From the NCBI GenBank assembly GCA_964640665.1, contig CAZXHT010000010.1, positions 24,448 to 88,447 of the forward strand: a stretch of 64,000 nt of DNA, read 5' to 3'. Shown one piece after another: positions 42,660 through 52,800 of this stretch. The DNA comes from DATKYQ01 sp964640665 (GTDB taxonomy: Bacteria; Myxococcota; B64-G9). The notes below the pieces were generated by a model. It had not been told where the DNA came from and did no database searches. It saw only the letters and a list, made by a program, of their open reading frames with translations. The stretch's first letter is position 1. Every line of letters begins with the position of its first letter. A program made the position numbers and the translations under genes.

Positions 42660-44539
42660 TGCCGGGAACACAAACTCAGCGCGCCCTGCTCGTTCGTGCC
42701 GATGATGGCACACGGGAGCTGCGCACCTTCGACATCGGGCAGGTTCTTGGGCCGATAGACTTCGGCCTGCGCATGCGTGAAGAAGGCGATTGGTTTTGCA
42801 TTGGATCCGGTATCCTGGCGGGCGGGATCATCCCGGGCTCGAACCGCCTGATCTTCACCGGGCGCTCGCCGGTATGGGAAGGGTTCTACGTCTCGGCCAT
42901 GGGCGGCGCCGCACTGCTCTTCGACGGCCTGGGAATCTCCTACCTGGGCATCGTCGGCCGCGCCCGGGAGCCCAGTGTGCTGGTGCTGTCCTGCGAGCAC
43001 GGCGGCGATCCTTCCTCCCGCCTGGTCCCGGTGCGCCTGGCCGAGGTTTGGCAAGAAAGCGACGGGCCGGGCGGGGTGTACGGCCTGCAGCGCCATGTGA
43101 TCGAGCATATTTGGGACGGCAGCAAGACGCCGCGTGTGCTGGCCACCGGACCGGCGGCCCTGAACACCAAAATGGGCGCAATATGTTCCAGCCGTATCTC
43201 CAAGGGTAAATTGACGGCGGTGGACTGCTGGGCGGGACGGGGCGGTATGGGCTCACTGCTGCTGCAGGCGCACAACATAGCCGGAATCGTCTACGGCGGC
43301 GACTTCGAAGACGACGATCTCAGCGATCGGGCCGAGGCCGACGGCTATTTCAAGGAGATGTTCTCGAAGAAGATGGTCATCGAAGATCTCGAGGCCACAT
43401 TGAAGTATCGCTACGATCCAAAGTGGAAGTCGGGCGGCACCTTCGGAGTGAACTACTCCAAGCTGGCCGACTGGATGCTGTCTTACAATTACAGGTCGGT
43501 TGGCTGGTCCCGCGAGGAGCGCATGAAACTGTGGGAGAGCCGGGTGCGGGATCACTACCTCGATCAGTTCAACCGCGAGACCATCGAGACCAAGAACTTC
43601 GCCCACTGCGGCGAGCCTTGCCCCGCGGTTTGCAAGAAGCTTCATGGCGACTACAAGAAAGATTACGAACCCTACCAGGCCATGGGTCCGCTGATCGGCA
43701 TCTTCGACCAGCGCGCGGCGGAGCAGGTAACCCACAGGGCAGACATGCTCGGCTTCGATGCCATTCAGATAGGCGGCCAGTTGGCCTGGCTGATGGAGTG
43801 CCTGCAGGACGGTATCATCGACGCCAATGAATTGGGTTTGCCGGCAAGCGTGCCGCGCCAACCGGCCTTCGAGCCGGACGGGGCGGATTTCGTCGGCGAT
43901 TCGCATCACAATGCCTCTCTGGCGCTGGCATTACTCGAACGCTCGGTGGGTGCCGGCTCGCCGCTTGCGCGCGGGATGCGCAGAGCGGCGCGCGAATTAG
44001 GCCCCCAGGCTCGCGAGCGGGCGGTTTACCTGGCAAACGGCGAGAACGGCTGGATGGTTCCCAACCAGTACTGGGTGCCCGGGATGCTTGCGCCGATGGC
44101 GGTCATGGGCAAGTACTATACCTATTACCACGCGGATTTCAGGCCGCCCCGGGAGTTGGGGCGCACCTGCGCCGAGAGGATGATCGCCGAAATCATCATC
44201 GACAACGCCGGCATGTGTCGCTTCCATCGCGGTTGGGCCGAGAAGCTCTGGCCGCAAATCGTCTGCAAGCATTTCGGTGTGGAGATTGACTACCAGGCTC
44301 ACCATGCCCGCCTTGCGCAAACAATCCAGCGGCAGGGACGGCCTGTGTACTGGGAGTCGGCCCGCATCGAGGAGATGCTCTATGGCTACCTGCGACGCAT
44401 TCGCGACGAGGAGCCCGACGACCGGGAGCTCGGTGAGTGGTTGGCGCGTTTCGAGAGCGATCATTCCGCCGCGGCACGCGCCTATTTCGACGAGTTGAAA
44501 GCCGGCGTCGAAGAGTGCATCGCCGAGGCAAGCGCATGA
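42659..44539 (+). CDS. Aldehyde:ferredoxin oxidoreductase-family protein
   Basis: A 626-residue member of the tungsten/molybdopterin AOR family, which usually oxidises aldehydes with ferredoxin. The N-terminal domain has GPAALNTKMGAICSSR and CWAGRGGMGSLLLQ, which fit the pterin-binding region. Candidate [4Fe-4S] ligands are C317, C321 and C325, spaced C-x3-C-x3-C, and C520 in NAGMC; classical AOR has C-x2-C-x3-C. YEPYQAMGPLIGIFD matches the conserved region after the cluster. No ferredoxin or cofactor gene is adjacent. It lies between chaperone genes and a CvpA-like gene with overlapping stops and starts, suggesting the chaperones may help assemble it. Confidence 0.8.
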   Translation: MPGTQTQRALLVRADDGTRELRTFDIGQVLGPIDFGLRMREEGDWFCIGSGILAGGIIPGSNRLIFTGRSPVWEGFYVSAMGGAALLFDGLGISYLGIVGRAREPSVLVLSCEHGGDPSSRLVPVRLAEVWQESDGPGGVYGLQRHVIEHIWDGSKTPRVLATGPAALNTKMGAICSSRISKGKLTAVDCWAGRGGMGSLLLQAHNIAGIVYGGDFEDDDLSDRAEADGYFKEMFSKKMVIEDLEATLKYRYDPKWKSGGTFGVNYSKLADWMLSYNYRSVGWSREERMKLWESRVRDHYLDQFNRETIETKNFAHCGEPCPAVCKKLHGDYKKDYEPYQAMGPLIGIFDQRAAEQVTHRADMLGFDAIQIGGQLAWLMECLQDGIIDANELGLPASVPRQPAFEPDGADFVGDSHHNASLALALLERSVGAGSPLARGMRRAARELGPQARERAVYLANGENGWMVPNQYWVPGMLAPMAVMGKYYTYYHADFRPPRELGRTCAERMIAEIIIDNAGMCRFHRGWAEKLWPQIVCKHFGVEIDYQAHHARLAQTIQRQGRPVYWESARIEEMLYGYLRRIRDEEPDDRELGEWLARFESDHSAAARAYFDELKAGVEECIAEASA

Positions 44540-45291
44540 CGCTCGATCTCGTTTTCCTGGGTTGCGTGGGGATCTTCGCGCTGATCGGTTACTTTTCCGG
44601 GTTCGCCAGGCAAATGATTCGCATTGCCGCGCTGGTCGGGGCCTACCTGCTGGCCGGCGCCCTTGGCAGGCCGCTGGGCGGCATACTTGCGCGCTCGCTC
44701 GAGGTTCCGCACTTGATCGGACGGGTATTGGGGTCAGGTCTGGCTTTTTTGCTGCTGTATATGATCTTTTCGGTCGTGGGCTGGAGCATCCTGCGCAAGT
44801 GGCGCAGGAAGCGTGATCCCGAAAAGGACACCGGCCGCAGGCGCTGGGACGGCTGGGCCGGCCTGGCCCTGGGCGGGGCCAAGACGTTTGTGATGCTCTA
44901 CCTGGTGCTGTGCGTGGTAGTGCTTGCCGAGAAGCCGCTGGCCCGCGTCTCGCACAAGGCTGGGAAAATGCTTTCGCACTCGTTCATGGCCGACATGGCC
45001 CGCGAGCACAATATCTTATCGGGTCTGCACCTGCCCGCCGTGGGCAACGTGGCGGCAATTAGTAAGGCGGCCGGCGATCCGAAATTCCGTGAAAAGATAA
45101 TGCGCGATCCAAAGGTAAAGCGCCTGCTCGAGAATCCCAAGATAAAAGCCCTGGCCAATGACAAGGCCCTCTTGGCCGCCTCACGCCGTAACGACCTGGC
45201 CGCGATGCTGGCCAACCCCGGCCTGAACAGGGTTCTGGACGATCCCGAGATTCAGAAGCTCTTTTCCGAGATCGACCTTGGCGGGATCTAG
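44536..45291 (+). CDS. CvpA-like membrane protein
   Basis: A 251-residue protein with four hydrophobic helices in the first about 135 residues (DLVFLGCVGIFALIGYFSGF, IAALVGAYLLAGALG, GRVLGSGLAFLLLYMIFSVV, LGGAKTFVMLYLVLCVVVLA), matching the CvpA/colicin-V-production fold. The C-terminal about 100 residues are cytoplasmic or periplasmic helices with repeated 'DPKxxxLLxNPKIKAL' units, common in deltaproteobacterial CvpA-like proteins. ATG 44536 overlaps the previous stop (ATGA). It is the last gene of the Hsp70 operon. CvpA proteins have been linked to envelope function, but the mechanism is unknown. Confidence 0.8.
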   Translation: MTLDLVFLGCVGIFALIGYFSGFARQMIRIAALVGAYLLAGALGRPLGGILARSLEVPHLIGRVLGSGLAFLLLYMIFSVVGWSILRKWRRKRDPEKDTGRRRWDGWAGLALGGAKTFVMLYLVLCVVVLAEKPLARVSHKAGKMLSHSFMADMAREHNILSGLHLPAVGNVAAISKAAGDPKFREKIMRDPKVKRLLENPKIKALANDKALLAASRRNDLAAMLANPGLNRVLDDPEIQKLFSEIDLGGI

Positions 45292-45354
45292 CTCGTTGCG
45301 AACAAAAATGAGCAAGTGTGGTGTTTTATCGCCCGTCCTGCTAGATTGGTCTTG

Positions 45355-46908
45355 ATGAACCCACCAGCGGGAGTGCGTTGTATACAGTGCAAAGTGGCAG
45401 CGCTATTGGTGGTTTTTTTGGGGCTGGCCTGCGGCCGCAACTCCGACCGGAAAAATGGCCCTTATCGGGTGAGAGCACTGACTTGTGTGGGTGGAACGGG
45501 TGTGGCAAGGGCAACCGTCATCGGGGCACTGGAAGAAGGGGGTTTTATACTGGCAGGCTCGTTCGACGGTACCGCGGTATTTGAGCCAGGTAAGGAGACC
45601 GAGATCTCAATCGACTCCGCCGGCGGCGAGGATCTTTTCATTGCCAGGTACGACAACGAGGGCAAGCTGCTCTGGCTGCGGCGAGCCTTCGGCGAGAGTG
45701 ACGAGGCTGTCTCGGATATCGCCGTGGTGCAGGGCGACTCTTTCTTTCTGGCGGGCACGATGGGGGCCTACAATGCTCGCCCGGGGGCCGCAACCATATT
45801 CGACTATCGGCAACCGGGAGAAAGCGTGCTCCAACTCCACGGGGAGAAAGACATGTTCTTGGTCCGCTTCGATGCCGAAGGCAATGTCTTGTGGGCCAGG
45901 CAGAGCAGTGGAGTCGGCAACGAATACGGACTTAGCCTTTCGCCCTGTCCCGTCGGCGGGATCATGGTCGGGGGATATTTCGGGGGTGTGGCCGTCTTCG
46001 GCGCGGGGGAACCCAGCGAAACAAAACTGTCCACCTTCGACAACTGGTCGAATGCTTTCTTGGCCTCTTATAATCCTTCCGGTGCGCTCGATTGGGCGTT
46101 TGATATCGGATCGTCCCGGGATGACCAGATCGTGAGTATCCACTCTCTGAGCGACGGGTCATTCGTCGCGGCCGGGGCGTTTTCATATGTCGTCGATTTC
46201 GATCCTTCCCAGGAAGGCCTTCACATGCTTGAATCCGACGGTGAAACCGATATCTTCATTGCCGGGTTCGATGCCGCTAAGAGACTGCTTTGGGTCAAGC
46301 GAGCCGGCGGCCCGGGCAGTGACATCTTACGCCGGCTCGTTGCCTTGCCCGACGGCTCCCTCGTCGCCACGGGCGATTTCGGGGGTGGAGCAGACGGCTA
46401 CACCTTGACAAGCACGTTCGGTCCCGGAGAGACGGGGGAAACGGTGCTTTCCTGCCAGGACCAGCGAGATTTCTTCCTGGCCAAGTTTGCCCCCGACGGA
46501 AGTTGTGACTGGGCCACCAGTTCCCGCTCGACCGCCGATTGGAACAACTGGAGCGTCGGCCAGAGCGTTTCGGCGGCGCACGATGGTTTACTGGTGGCGG
46601 GAGGGTTTTTCTCGGGCGCGATAACCTTCGGGACGGGCGAACCCGGTGAGGAGACGCTGGTTGCTTCGGGACCCGACGATTACGACGCCTTCGTCGCCGC
46701 CTTCGGCAAAGACGGCAGCCTGGTTTGGGCCTGCCGGGTAGGAGGGGAATGGAACGAAGAGGTGGCGGCCACACTGATTTGCCGTGACGGCCGGGTTCTG
46801 CTGGCGGGGGTGTTCGGCCCGCAAAGCAACTTCAGTCTGGGCGCCGAAGAAGGTCTACTGCAATGCCCGCCTGACAGCCGCCCCCTGGTGGTGGCAATCG
46901 AACAATGA
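45355..46908 (+). CDS. Lipoprotein with beta-propeller-type repeats
   Basis: A 517-residue lipoprotein (signal ending LGLAC, Cys26). The mature protein is a series of about 50-residue repeats such as 'GExDMFLVRFDAEGNVLWARQ.....GxGNEY' followed by 'VGGYFGGVAVFG.GEP', the SBBP-type beta-propeller pattern found on Myxococcota surfaces. ATG 45355 is used; the frame is open to 45316 but that would misplace the signal peptide. It converges with the next gene across only 9 bp. A role in binding or display is likely; no enzymatic motif is visible. Confidence 0.75.
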   Translation: MNPPAGVRCIQCKVAALLVVFLGLACGRNSDRKNGPYRVRALTCVGGTGVARATVIGALEEGGFILAGSFDGTAVFEPGKETEISIDSAGGEDLFIARYDNEGKLLWLRRAFGESDEAVSDIAVVQGDSFFLAGTMGAYNARPGAATIFDYRQPGESVLQLHGEKDMFLVRFDAEGNVLWARQSSGVGNEYGLSLSPCPVGGIMVGGYFGGVAVFGAGEPSETKLSTFDNWSNAFLASYNPSGALDWAFDIGSSRDDQIVSIHSLSDGSFVAAGAFSYVVDFDPSQEGLHMLESDGETDIFIAGFDAAKRLLWVKRAGGPGSDILRRLVALPDGSLVATGDFGGGADGYTLTSTFGPGETGETVLSCQDQRDFFLAKFAPDGSCDWATSSRSTADWNNWSVGQSVSAAHDGLLVAGGFFSGAITFGTGEPGEETLVASGPDDYDAFVAAFGKDGSLVWACRVGGEWNEEVAATLICRDGRVLLAGVFGPQSNFSLGAEEGLLQCPPDSRPLVVAIEQ

Positions 46909-46917
46909 GCGGGCCGG

Positions 46918-48822
46918 TCAGCGACGGCGGTGAATCACGGCCGATCGAGAATATGCCCAGATACTGTCCCCGACACCCCAGATGCCATCCAACCCGGTGC
47001 AAGCCACCGTGGAGACGGGCGACCAAGAGCGGCCATCCCAGTGCCACAATCCCGGCCCACCGGCAATCCAGACGTCGTCGGCGGCTGTACCCCAAACCCT
47101 ACTGCCTCCGATAAAGCCCGAGGCAGCGCTGCCTACCGGCGACCAGTTTTTGCCGTCCCAGTGCAGGACTACGCCATATCCCACCGCCCAGGCATCATCT
47201 GCCGCCGCCCCCCATACCGCGTTCAGTTGTATAAGCGATTCCAGGTTGTGTTCTTTCCAGTAAATGCCGTCCCAGTGGATGATCGTCCCCGTGGAAAAAT
47301 TGTCACCGCCTACAGCCCAGACGTCGTCGGGAGAGGCCCCCCATACGCCACGCAATGTAATATCGGCCGGACTGGGGTATGGATTCCAGCTTGTGCCGTC
47401 CCAGTGAACAGTACGCCCTATATCTCCCACCGCCCATACATCTTGCGCCGAGAACCCCCAAACGTCAGACAACTCGCCCCGGATCTCGTCGTGTGACCAG
47501 ACGGTGCCGTCCCAGGAATAAACAACCCCCCCCCCGACCGCCCAAGCAGCCTGCGGGCCGTATCCCCAGACGGCGTTCAGATGTTGGTAGGAATCCAGAT
47601 TCATAAAGACAAGCCAGGTGCTTCCGTCCCAGTGGAGTATAGCATTACCCACCGCCCAGACGTTTTCGGCCTCCCCGCCCCACATGTCACTGATGCCGGG
47701 TTCGAGAGTGTAGTATTTCGCCACCCAGTTGCTTCCGTCCCAGTGCCAGACCCCTCCAGCATTTCCTACGGCCCAGACATTGTCCAGCGATGAACCGTGA
47801 ATCCCGCTAGCCCCGTGCCGATGTGCGTCCGGCCAGCGATACCAGGTTTCACCGTTCCAGTGAAGGGTGGCGAAACCGACCGCCCATGCGTGAGTAGAAT
47901 CGATGGCGAGGACGGCCTCCAGGCGGTCCTCGTTTGCCGTTTCCGTCTCGCTCCATTTTTCTCCATCCCAGTGCGCAACGGCATCCACGATCTTCAGGTT
48001 AGGATCGTAGAAGACGTGATTTCCGACCGCCCAGATGTCGTCGGGCCCGCTGCCCGACAGCCCCAGCAGCAGCGAGTCCCGCAACGCCCCCCAATGTTTC
48101 CATTCATTTCCGTCCCAGTGAATATAAGAAGAATCAGAAGTCGTCGCCCATGCATCGTCGCCCGAGGCTCCCCAGATGGCCCTGATGCCGGCCGGTCCAA
48201 AGGTGCCCATATCCTGGCCCGACCAGATCTGGCCGTCCCAGTGAAAGGCTATGCCGTTCATCTGGTTTCCTGTTCCACCTACGGCCCAGACGTCATCGGT
48301 TGCGGCGCCCCAGATGTCCTCGAAGTCGTCTGCCGGGTCAACACGGAAGTCGAGCCAATTGCTTCCGCTCCAGTGTCGGATATTTCCTTCGGAACCGGCG
48401 GCCCAGACGTCCTCGGGGCCGAATCCAAAAACGGCCGAAAAACTCGCATCGGGAAGGTATTCAGCCTTCAGCCATCCAGTTGCATTTGCGCGCAGCAGCG
48501 TGCCGCAACTTCCGACGATGAATACCTCTCCTTCATCCGATACCCAGACATCGCTCAGCGAATTGCCGGTGGGCAGGGGGTTCTCCCAGCACCAGCCTTC
48601 TGAATTGCACTGTGCAAGCGGCGGCCGGGCTGCGCAGTAAATTCGCCAGTGCGTCACAAAACCGTCATCGCATCGGCAAAACGGTCCCACCTCCTCGATC
48701 CGGCAAGTGCCGTGACCGGAGCAAGTGATATCCCGGCAGGCGTTGCCGGAATCACGGCACGCGGACAGCACCATCATGCCGGCCAACGCGAGAGTGGACA
48801 ACCAGACCGTTTTCTCCCACAT
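46918..48822 (-). CDS. Lipoprotein with EGF-like motif and 'VWAVG-HWDG' propeller repeats
   Basis: A 634-residue lipoprotein (signal ending VLSAC, Cys22). An EGF-like segment, CRDITCSGHGTCRIEEVG then CRCDDGF, follows the anchor. The rest is about a dozen repeats of roughly 45 residues with 'DVWAVG' and 'HWDGxxW' (for example AVWGAAADDAWAVGYG.. LHWDGKNW), which should fold as beta-propeller blades. The repeats are also visible as recurring GTCCCAGTG and GCCCA strings in the DNA. Such proteins are typical of myxobacterial outer surfaces. The function is unknown. The start is unambiguous because the signal peptide begins there. Confidence 0.78.
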   Translation of the reverse strand: MWEKTVWLSTLALAGMMVLSACRDSGNACRDITCSGHGTCRIEEVGPFCRCDDGFVTHWRIYCAARPPLAQCNSEGWCWENPLPTGNSLSDVWVSDEGEVFIVGSCGTLLRANATGWLKAEYLPDASFSAVFGFGPEDVWAAGSEGNIRHWSGSNWLDFRVDPADDFEDIWGAATDDVWAVGGTGNQMNGIAFHWDGQIWSGQDMGTFGPAGIRAIWGASGDDAWATTSDSSYIHWDGNEWKHWGALRDSLLLGLSGSGPDDIWAVGNHVFYDPNLKIVDAVAHWDGEKWSETETANEDRLEAVLAIDSTHAWAVGFATLHWNGETWYRWPDAHRHGASGIHGSSLDNVWAVGNAGGVWHWDGSNWVAKYYTLEPGISDMWGGEAENVWAVGNAILHWDGSTWLVFMNLDSYQHLNAVWGYGPQAAWAVGGGVVYSWDGTVWSHDEIRGELSDVWGFSAQDVWAVGDIGRTVHWDGTSWNPYPSPADITLRGVWGASPDDVWAVGGDNFSTGTIIHWDGIYWKEHNLESLIQLNAVWGAAADDAWAVGYGVVLHWDGKNWSPVGSAASGFIGGSRVWGTAADDVWIAGGPGLWHWDGRSWSPVSTVACTGLDGIWGVGDSIWAYSRSAVIHRRR

Positions 48823-48931
48823 GTTTACCGTCCAGAAAAACCCTGCTACCTGCCAGGCTCGAAGCTATACCAACCAAGTTACCCGAAACTCGATCATCGT
48901 GTAAAGGATTCCCATTTTTCTCCGGCGGGCA

Positions 48932-49630
48932 CTAGCTGGACTCTTCTTCGTCGTTCTTCTTCTGCCCGATGTCGCGCAGGCGGCGTTGTTTGCGGCGGGT
49001 GGATTCGGCCCGGGCGAAGGCCCCTGCTTCTTTCTCGCCGCCGATGTCGCTTTCGCGCAGCGGCGGGGCGACGCGGGTTGCGACCTCTATCAGGCGATCA
49101 ACCAGGCGGGCGGGATCGTCGTCGTAGAGCACGCGGTCGGGCCCGGCTTTGCGGTGGGCGAAGTCGAGGATCTCGGTGATGTGCTCCGAGATGCCGCCGC
49201 AGCCTCCGAGGATGCCCACGGGTTTCTTTTCCTCGTAGGCCACCGTGAATTCGTTCAGCGTGCCGATACCCCCGCCGACGACGACAACTGCGTCGCACGA
49301 GCGGATGTTGATGATATCGCGCTCCATCAGGCCCAGGCCCGAGAAGAGGACCATGTCGTAGTGCTCCATTGGCGAGTCGTAGATCTCGAGGTGCTCCCGT
49401 TCGCTGAAGGCCGGCGAGATGCCCAGGACGAAGCCGCCGGATCGCCTGGCACTTTCGGCAGCCTTGTCCGGAAGGCCGGGGCAGGCCCCGGTGATGCAGA
49501 TGCAGTTCTTGGCGGCGATGGCTTCGCCTAGGGCCAGGGCCTTCCTGAGTGCCACAGCGTCCCTGGTTGTGGGGCCGGAAGCCGAGCCCATGACGCCTAT
49601 TTTCATTTTCTTTTCGTGCGTTTCGTTCAT
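48932..49630 (-). CDS. LOG-like (lysine-decarboxylase-like Rossmann) protein
   Basis: A 232-residue protein with the Rossmann-like LOG/TIGR00725-type fold: KIGVMGSAS at the start, ITGACPGLPDKAAESAR, and VVVGGGIGTLNEFTVAYEEKK in place of the PGGxGTxxE motif. Family members hydrolyse nucleotide 5'-monophosphates or are wrongly named lysine decarboxylases; the first Gly-Gly-x-Gly-Thr and the Glu are present. ATG 49630 follows AGGAGG; the frame continues to 49663 without a ribosome-binding site. The last about 45 residues are basic and probably disordered. It diverges from the protease gene. Confidence 0.8.
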   Translation of the reverse strand: MNETHEKKMKIGVMGSASGPTTRDAVALRKALALGEAIAAKNCICITGACPGLPDKAAESARRSGGFVLGISPAFSEREHLEIYDSPMEHYDMVLFSGLGLMERDIINIRSCDAVVVVGGGIGTLNEFTVAYEEKKPVGILGGCGGISEHITEILDFAHRKAGPDRVLYDDDPARLVDRLIEVATRVAPPLRESDIGGEKEAGAFARAESTRRKQRRLRDIGQKKNDEEESS

Positions 49631-49703
49631 TTTATCCTCCTCGCTGGATACGAAGCTTAACAAGCCTCTAGTTGGAGATCAATTGTGTCCGGAGTCACAG
49701 ATA

Positions 49704-49731
49704 TTGAAGCCCGTAGATGATGTGATATGTT
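49704..49731 (+). promoter_or_regulatory. Candidate promoter of the C25 protease gene
   Basis: TTGAAG (49704-49709), a 16-bp spacer and TATGTT (49726-49731) with a TG one base ahead (extended -10). It precedes ATG 49806 by about 75 bp. Confidence 0.4.
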
Positions 49732-49805
49732 GTTTTGCGGCACCAGGCTTGTCAGAAATGGCTGTTTTCATCCGTATCTCGAGAGGAACTCTTTCAGGAG
49801 GAAGA

Positions 49806-52800
49806 ATGGGAAAGCCTGCCAACACGATTATTGCGTTGCTTTTCACTTTTTTATGGGGCGCTACGAGTTTCGCCGATGTGGTCAAGGTGGAGTTGGCTAT
49901 ACCCGAACCCGAACTATGGGAAGACACCGCCGGCTTCACCCATGTTGGGCTCACGGGTTTCTTAGGCGCCGGCCTGCCGGGTACGCCGAATATTCCGTCA
50001 AAAACTCTACAAATTCTGTTGCCTCCAGGGCAAAAGGTGGAGGCGATCGATATTCTGCCTTCGGAACTGATCGAAGTGGCTGGCACCTACACATTGTTCC
50101 CGGTCCAGAAGCCGCTGCCTATCGGCTACCATGGCCCCGTGATTTTCACTCAGCCCGATGTCGATATCTACACCAGCGACGATGCCTATCCGGATAAACT
50201 CGGGACCGCGCCCGACACGCAGCTCAAGCGCGGTTTCATTATCCAGCCGGTTGTTATCTCCCCGATTGTCTACCGGCCGGCCTCGGGACGACTGGGTTGG
50301 TATCCATGGATCACGGTGACCATCACGACCTCGACCGACAAGACACAGGCCGCGAGCCAGGCGGCTCGATACCGCGGCTTCGAGCGCGACTTCGTGGACG
50401 TCGCAGGCCTGCTTTCCAATCCCGACGCTCTTGCCGCATACAACAGAAACCCGGCCCATACCCGTGCCGACGACTACCGCTACGTAATCGTCACCAACCA
50501 GGCGCTGGCCGGCTGCAGCGGAGCCGATAACCTGCAGGCGCTGGCCGCCGACAAGAACGCCCGCGGCATCAGCACCCTGATCGAGACCATGGAGGATATC
50601 CGCACGGGCTACAGCGGGCAGGACGACGCCGAGAAAGTGCGCAACTTCATCAAGGACATGTACGACAACCACGGCGCCGACTTCGTGCTGCTGGCCGGCG
50701 ACGACGATCTCGAGATCCACGATCCGGGGCCGGGCGAGACCGAGGCGACCATCGTCCCGGTTCGCGGCATGTACGTAAGCGATGGTTATGGCACGGAGGA
50801 ACTCAATCTTCCTTCCGATGTCTACTACGCTTGCCTCGACGGAAACTTCAACTCCGACGGCGACAATCGCTATGGAGAAACATCCGACAATGCCGACCTG
50901 CTGTCCGAAGTCTGGGTGGGCCGGGCCCCGGTCGACAACTGCACCGAGGTTACAAACTTCGTGACCAAGACGCTGGCCTACCAGGCCGACAACGGTACCT
51001 GGCTGAAGAATGTCTACATGGTGGGCGAGTGGCTCTGGGAAGCCCAGCCGTCGTTCGGCAAGGACTACCTGGCCCATGTGGCCAATTCGTCTACGGCCGA
51101 CGGGATCGACACCAAGGGTTTCTCGGAAAGCTCTTTCTTCACCGTCAGCGGGCTGTACGACAAGGACCAGAGCGGCCCCAACTGTGATTACCAACCCAGC
51201 CCGTGCTGGGACACCAGCGACGTCCTGGCGGTGCTGAACGGCAACAACCACATCATCAACCACCTGGGCCACTCCTATACCTACTACAACCTGCGCTTGA
51301 CCTCCGATCAACTCGACGGGGGCATCAGTAACGTAAAGCCCTTTTTCGAGTACAGCCAAGGCTGTTACTGCGGGGCTTTCGACAACCGGCTCGACCCTCA
51401 GGAAAACAACGAGGTCGTCTGGCAGGATTCTTTCGCCGAGCACATGGTGCTGGGTCAGCACGGGGCCTTCGCGGCGGTGATGAACACGCGCTACGGATTC
51501 GGCACCGTCTCGAACTACTTCAACCGTACCTTCTGGGACGGCGCCTTCCGCAACGGCACGACCCGCCTGGGCGAGTTGCAGGCCCACGGCCGCGAGATGC
51601 TGTCCGGCAACGCCTCGAACCCTTATTTTCGCTGGGTCTACTACGAGACGACCCTGTTCGGCGATCCGGAGGTTTCGATCCACCTCAGCTCGTCGAGTGT
51701 TACCCCGCAGATCAACCTGTCCGAGACCGAGCTCTGGTTCGTGGCCATCGAAAACGGCGCGAATCCAAACGACCAGACCATCACATTGAACAACACCGGT
51801 GGCGGGACGCTCAACTGGTCGGTGACTTCAGATCGGTCGTGGCTGACAGGCTCGCCGGCATCCGGCACGGCTCCTTCGGATATCGTGCTCTCGGTCGATG
51901 CGACCGGACTTGCCGCCGACTACTACGAGGCTACGCTGACCTTCGAGGCTCCGGGCGCGGACAACTCCCCCTTCGAACAGACGGTGGCGCTCTACGTCGT
52001 AACCATTCCCTCCTCGGTGGCGCCCTACTCGACGGGCAGCGCCCCGGTGGTGGACGGAACGATCGGGGCCGGCGAATACACCGGTGCGTCGACCATACAA
52101 CTCGGATCGTGGGACGACTTGAATAACACCGTCAAGGTCTTGCACGACGGCGATAAACTCTACATGGCCTTCGATATCCCCTCGGACATCGACGCCGACG
52201 ACTCCGACTACGTCAGGATCTACATTGACGGCAATGCCGACGAGCTGTGGCCGACAGCCGCTGGAGACGAAGGGCTGTTTGTCCCCTTCGGCGACGGAAG
52301 CGCGGGCTTCTGGGCCTTCTGGAACGACGGTTCGGGTGTTCAGTCGGCGGATAACGCCGAGAGCCCGGTGCCGGGCATGATCAGCGCCTGGGGAATGTCT
52401 GCCGGCCACCGCGTCTTTGAGGTCAGTCTTTCGTTGACCAGCGGTCACCTTTCGAGAGCCATGGGCGATCCGATCGGCATGTTCCTGTACTACGAGGATT
52501 ATGTCTCCGACAGCCAGACGGATCCCAAGGCTATGTGGCCCTACGCCATAGGCAGCCTGGACAGCTGCGAGTTCTTCGGAGACGTCATCCTGGGCACCGA
52601 CACCGATAGCCTGGTGGTCAACCCGGCCTCACTGGGCTTCGCGGCCGTCGAGGACGGTGAGCCCGCCGAGTGGTCAAACCTGACGATCGGCGGCACCACC
52701 ACCAACGCGCTCAACTTCACGGTTTCCAAGGACGCAAACTGGATCGCAACCTCGGAAACCAGCGGAACCACGCCGGCGATGATCCGCGTCTGGGCCGATC

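Noticed and set aside
49738..49754. Near sigma-54 match CGGCACC-AGGC-TTGTC upstream of the protease
   Set aside because: The invariant -12 GC is GT, and a better extended -10 sigma-70 promoter lies just upstream.
50007..51683. 558-codon antisense open frame across the protease gene
   Set aside because: Shadow of the C25 catalytic region, which has clear motifs in the sense frame.
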